From positions 186,001-250,000 of the forward strand of contig NZ_JAOVZO020000023.1 in NCBI RefSeq assembly GCF_025717065.2: DNA of 64,000 bases, in the 5' to 3' direction. Positions 62,902 through 64,000 of the stretch are shown here, piece after piece; within the stretch, counting starts at the first letter, position 1, and each line of letters starts with the position of its first letter. The DNA comes from Tahibacter soli. GTDB taxonomy: Bacteria; Pseudomonadota; Gammaproteobacteria; Xanthomonadales; Rhodanobacteraceae. A program made the translations under genes and the position numbers. The notes under the pieces are model-generated. The model ran no database searches and was not told where the DNA came from. It worked only from the letters and a program-made list of their open reading frames with translations.

Positions 62902-63588
62902 CTAGTCGGAACGCGCCGCAAGGCGCACGAGCACGCCGGGTGCGTCGCCGCCCAGTGCGACGACGTGCGCGTTGTGCCGCGCGAGGATGTCGTGCGCGGC
63001 GGCGTCCGCGAGGTGCGGCGCGGCGGGATGTTCCAGCCGCGCCACGAACGCGGCGAACGCTTCGACGGTTCCGGCTTCGGTGGCGTCGGCGACGGTCACG
63101 CGCAGCGCGGGCTGGCCGTCGCGCGGCTGCGCGTCGACGACGACGCGGCTGCCGCGGCCGGCGATCTGCGCCGCGTGCAGCACGATCTGCACGAGCAGCC
63201 GCGCGAGCGCGCGCGATTCGCCGCGCAGTGTCGCCGGTTCCGCCGGCACGCGCGCGTCGAGCGCGACCCCGGCGTCGGCGAGGCGTGCGGCCGTGCGCGC
63301 ACGGACCGTATCGAACAGATGCGCGATCGAGGTCGCGGTCTTGGCCCCGTGGCGGCTCGCGACGAGATCGGAGATGTCGTCGAGCATCTGCACGAGCGTT
63401 TCGGACTGCCGCTGCATCGCCGCGAGGAGTTCGGCCTGCTGCGCGGGTTCCAGCCGCCCGCTGCGCAGCATCGTGATGCCGATGGAAACCGGCGAATAGG
63501 CGCTGCGCAGATCGTGAGCCAGCCGATCGAGCCAGGCATGGCGCACGGGCGTGCCTTCGGTGGCGCCGGTGAGGGCGGCTTCGGACAT
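62902..63588 (-). CDS. Short histidine-kinase-like protein (HisKA with degenerate ATPase part)
   Basis: A 228-residue protein. Residues 19-75 form a dimerisation/phosphoacceptor helix pair with the H-box WLDRLAHDLRSAYSPVSIGI and the second helix QRQSETLVQMLDDISDLVAS. The rest resembles a HATPase fold (ESRALARLLVQIVLHAAQIA, SRVVVDAQPRDGQPALRVTV) but I do not see clear N- or G-box motifs (no NAxxF or GxGLG). It lacks a sensor or membrane domain. It may be a catalytically dead or phosphotransfer partner. It is divergent from the HAMP-protein gene at 63701. Confidence 0.75.
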   Translation of the reverse strand: MSEAALTGATEGTPVRHAWLDRLAHDLRSAYSPVSIGITMLRSGRLEPAQQAELLAAMQRQSETLVQMLDDISDLVASRHGAKTATSIAHLFDTVRARTAARLADAGVALDARVPAEPATLRGESRALARLLVQIVLHAAQIAGRGSRVVVDAQPRDGQPALRVTVADATEAGTVEAFAAFVARLEHPAAPHLADAAAHDILARHNAHVVALGGDAPGVLVRLAARSD

Positions 63589-63700
63589 CGTCGAGATTCC
63601 CCTTCGTGCATGACCCGATGCAGCCGCCGCCGTGAAGCGCGGTGTGGCGCTCCCGACATGCTGCTATGTTCACTACGCCAACCCCCAGAAGCATAACGCC

Positions 63701-64000
63701 ATGGCCGTACGACGCAAGCTCGATCGATCCGAAGCCGCCGTCTCGAACGGGGCGCCCGCACCCGTCTCGACGAGCGGTCCGCTGCAGGAAATTCTGCGTG
63801 TGATGCAGGCCGTTCGCGACGGCGACTTCGGCGAGCGGCTGCCGGGCGGCTGGGACGGCATCGAAGGCAAGATCGCCGACACGCTGAATGAAATTATCTT
63901 TAACAACCGGCGCCTCGCCGACGAACTCGCGCGCGTCGGCGACGTCGTCGGCAAGCGCGGACAGACCGGCCAGCGCGTCGACGGCGCGAGCCGGCGAGGG
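63701..64000 (+). CDS. HAMP-domain signalling protein, probably hybrid histidine kinase (partial, runs off right edge)
   Basis: The first 100 codons read MAVRRKLDRSEAAVSNGAPA, then LQEILRVMQAVRDGDFGERL, DGIEGKIADTLNEIIFNNRR and LADELARVGDVVGKRGQTGQ. This is the opening of soluble proteins with tandem HAMP domains leading to a hybrid histidine kinase. No membrane span is seen before the HAMP unit, suggesting a cytosolic sensor. The kinase part lies beyond the window. It is divergent from the short kinase-like gene across 112 bases, so they may work together. Confidence 0.75.
   Translation, partial: MAVRRKLDRSEAAVSNGAPAPVSTSGPLQEILRVMQAVRDGDFGERLPGGWDGIEGKIADTLNEIIFNNRRLADELARVGDVVGKRGQTGQRVDGASRRG

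Overview
The window is very GC-rich, with dense coding and the long antisense open frames such DNA produces. Gene content and style suggest a Gammaproteobacterium of the Xanthomonadales/Rhodanobacteraceae type: three exported proteins end in a '[IL]F-x-[DN]-G-F-E'-like tail, and there is an ECF sigma/FecR pair, a secreted P-domain subtilase, cyclic-glucan synthase and bacterial topoisomerase IB. This placement is an inference; there is no rRNA or marker gene here to confirm it.

Layout. 1-1346: divergent ECF sigma factor and FecR-type regulator (FecR runs off the left edge). 1571-7189: an aspartate/cyanophycin catabolic cluster with an exported cyanophycinase fused to a plant-type asparaginase/isoaspartyl peptidase, a LysR regulator, aspartase and L-asparaginase. 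7205-18511: housekeeping and exported proteins (small membrane protein, beta-propeller-like repeat protein, 2OG-Fe(II) oxygenase, polysaccharide-lyase-like protein, YbaL-type antiporter, subtilase), interrupted by a gene-poor repeat island (10919-12020) with an exact 104-bp tandem repeat and REP-like palindromes. 18907-20646: a Cys/Gly-rich exported protein and a sigma-54 activator.

20805-50442 is the centrepiece: an extracellular contractile injection system (eCIS) of about 30 kb, all on the + strand. A near-perfect sigma-54 -24/-12 promoter lies 34 bases before its first start codon and just after the gene for a sensor-less sigma-54 activator. Structural genes are sheath, tube, T4 gp26-like baseplate protein, cap (DUF4255), AAA+ ATPase, CIS_tube/LysM adaptor genes, hub, spike, PAAR tip, gp25, two baseplate-J-type proteins, a gpI-like tail protein and a DUF6519 protein. 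Many are joined by ATGA/GTGA stop-start overlaps, implying one translationally coupled operon. Embedded in it are five proteins sharing an N-terminal DUF4157 (HELAH/HELTH) module, with five different C-terminal domains: metzincin plus glycine zipper, His/Cys caspase-like, HExxH gluzincin-like, M14-like, and OmpA-like plus M35-like aspzincin. They are the probable cargo effectors. I see no tape-measure or tail-fibre gene.

The most unusual observation is that the third and fourth effectors, tandem paralogues, both have their N-terminal Cys-rich leader in one frame and the DUF4157 module in the -1 frame. The switch lies at an identical A-rich site (TGCAAAAAGAAAAAGTG). A -1 slip there restores the family-typical sequence, so these may be effectors made by programmed ribosomal frameshifting.

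50625-64000: a HEAT-like exported protein, a secreted phospholipase-C-like protein, topoisomerase IB overlapping a giant NdvB-type cyclic beta-1,2-glucan synthase, a 63-residue protein, a short histidine-kinase-like protein, and the start of a HAMP-domain signalling protein cut by the right edge. No tRNA, rRNA, CRISPR array or insertion sequence was recognised.
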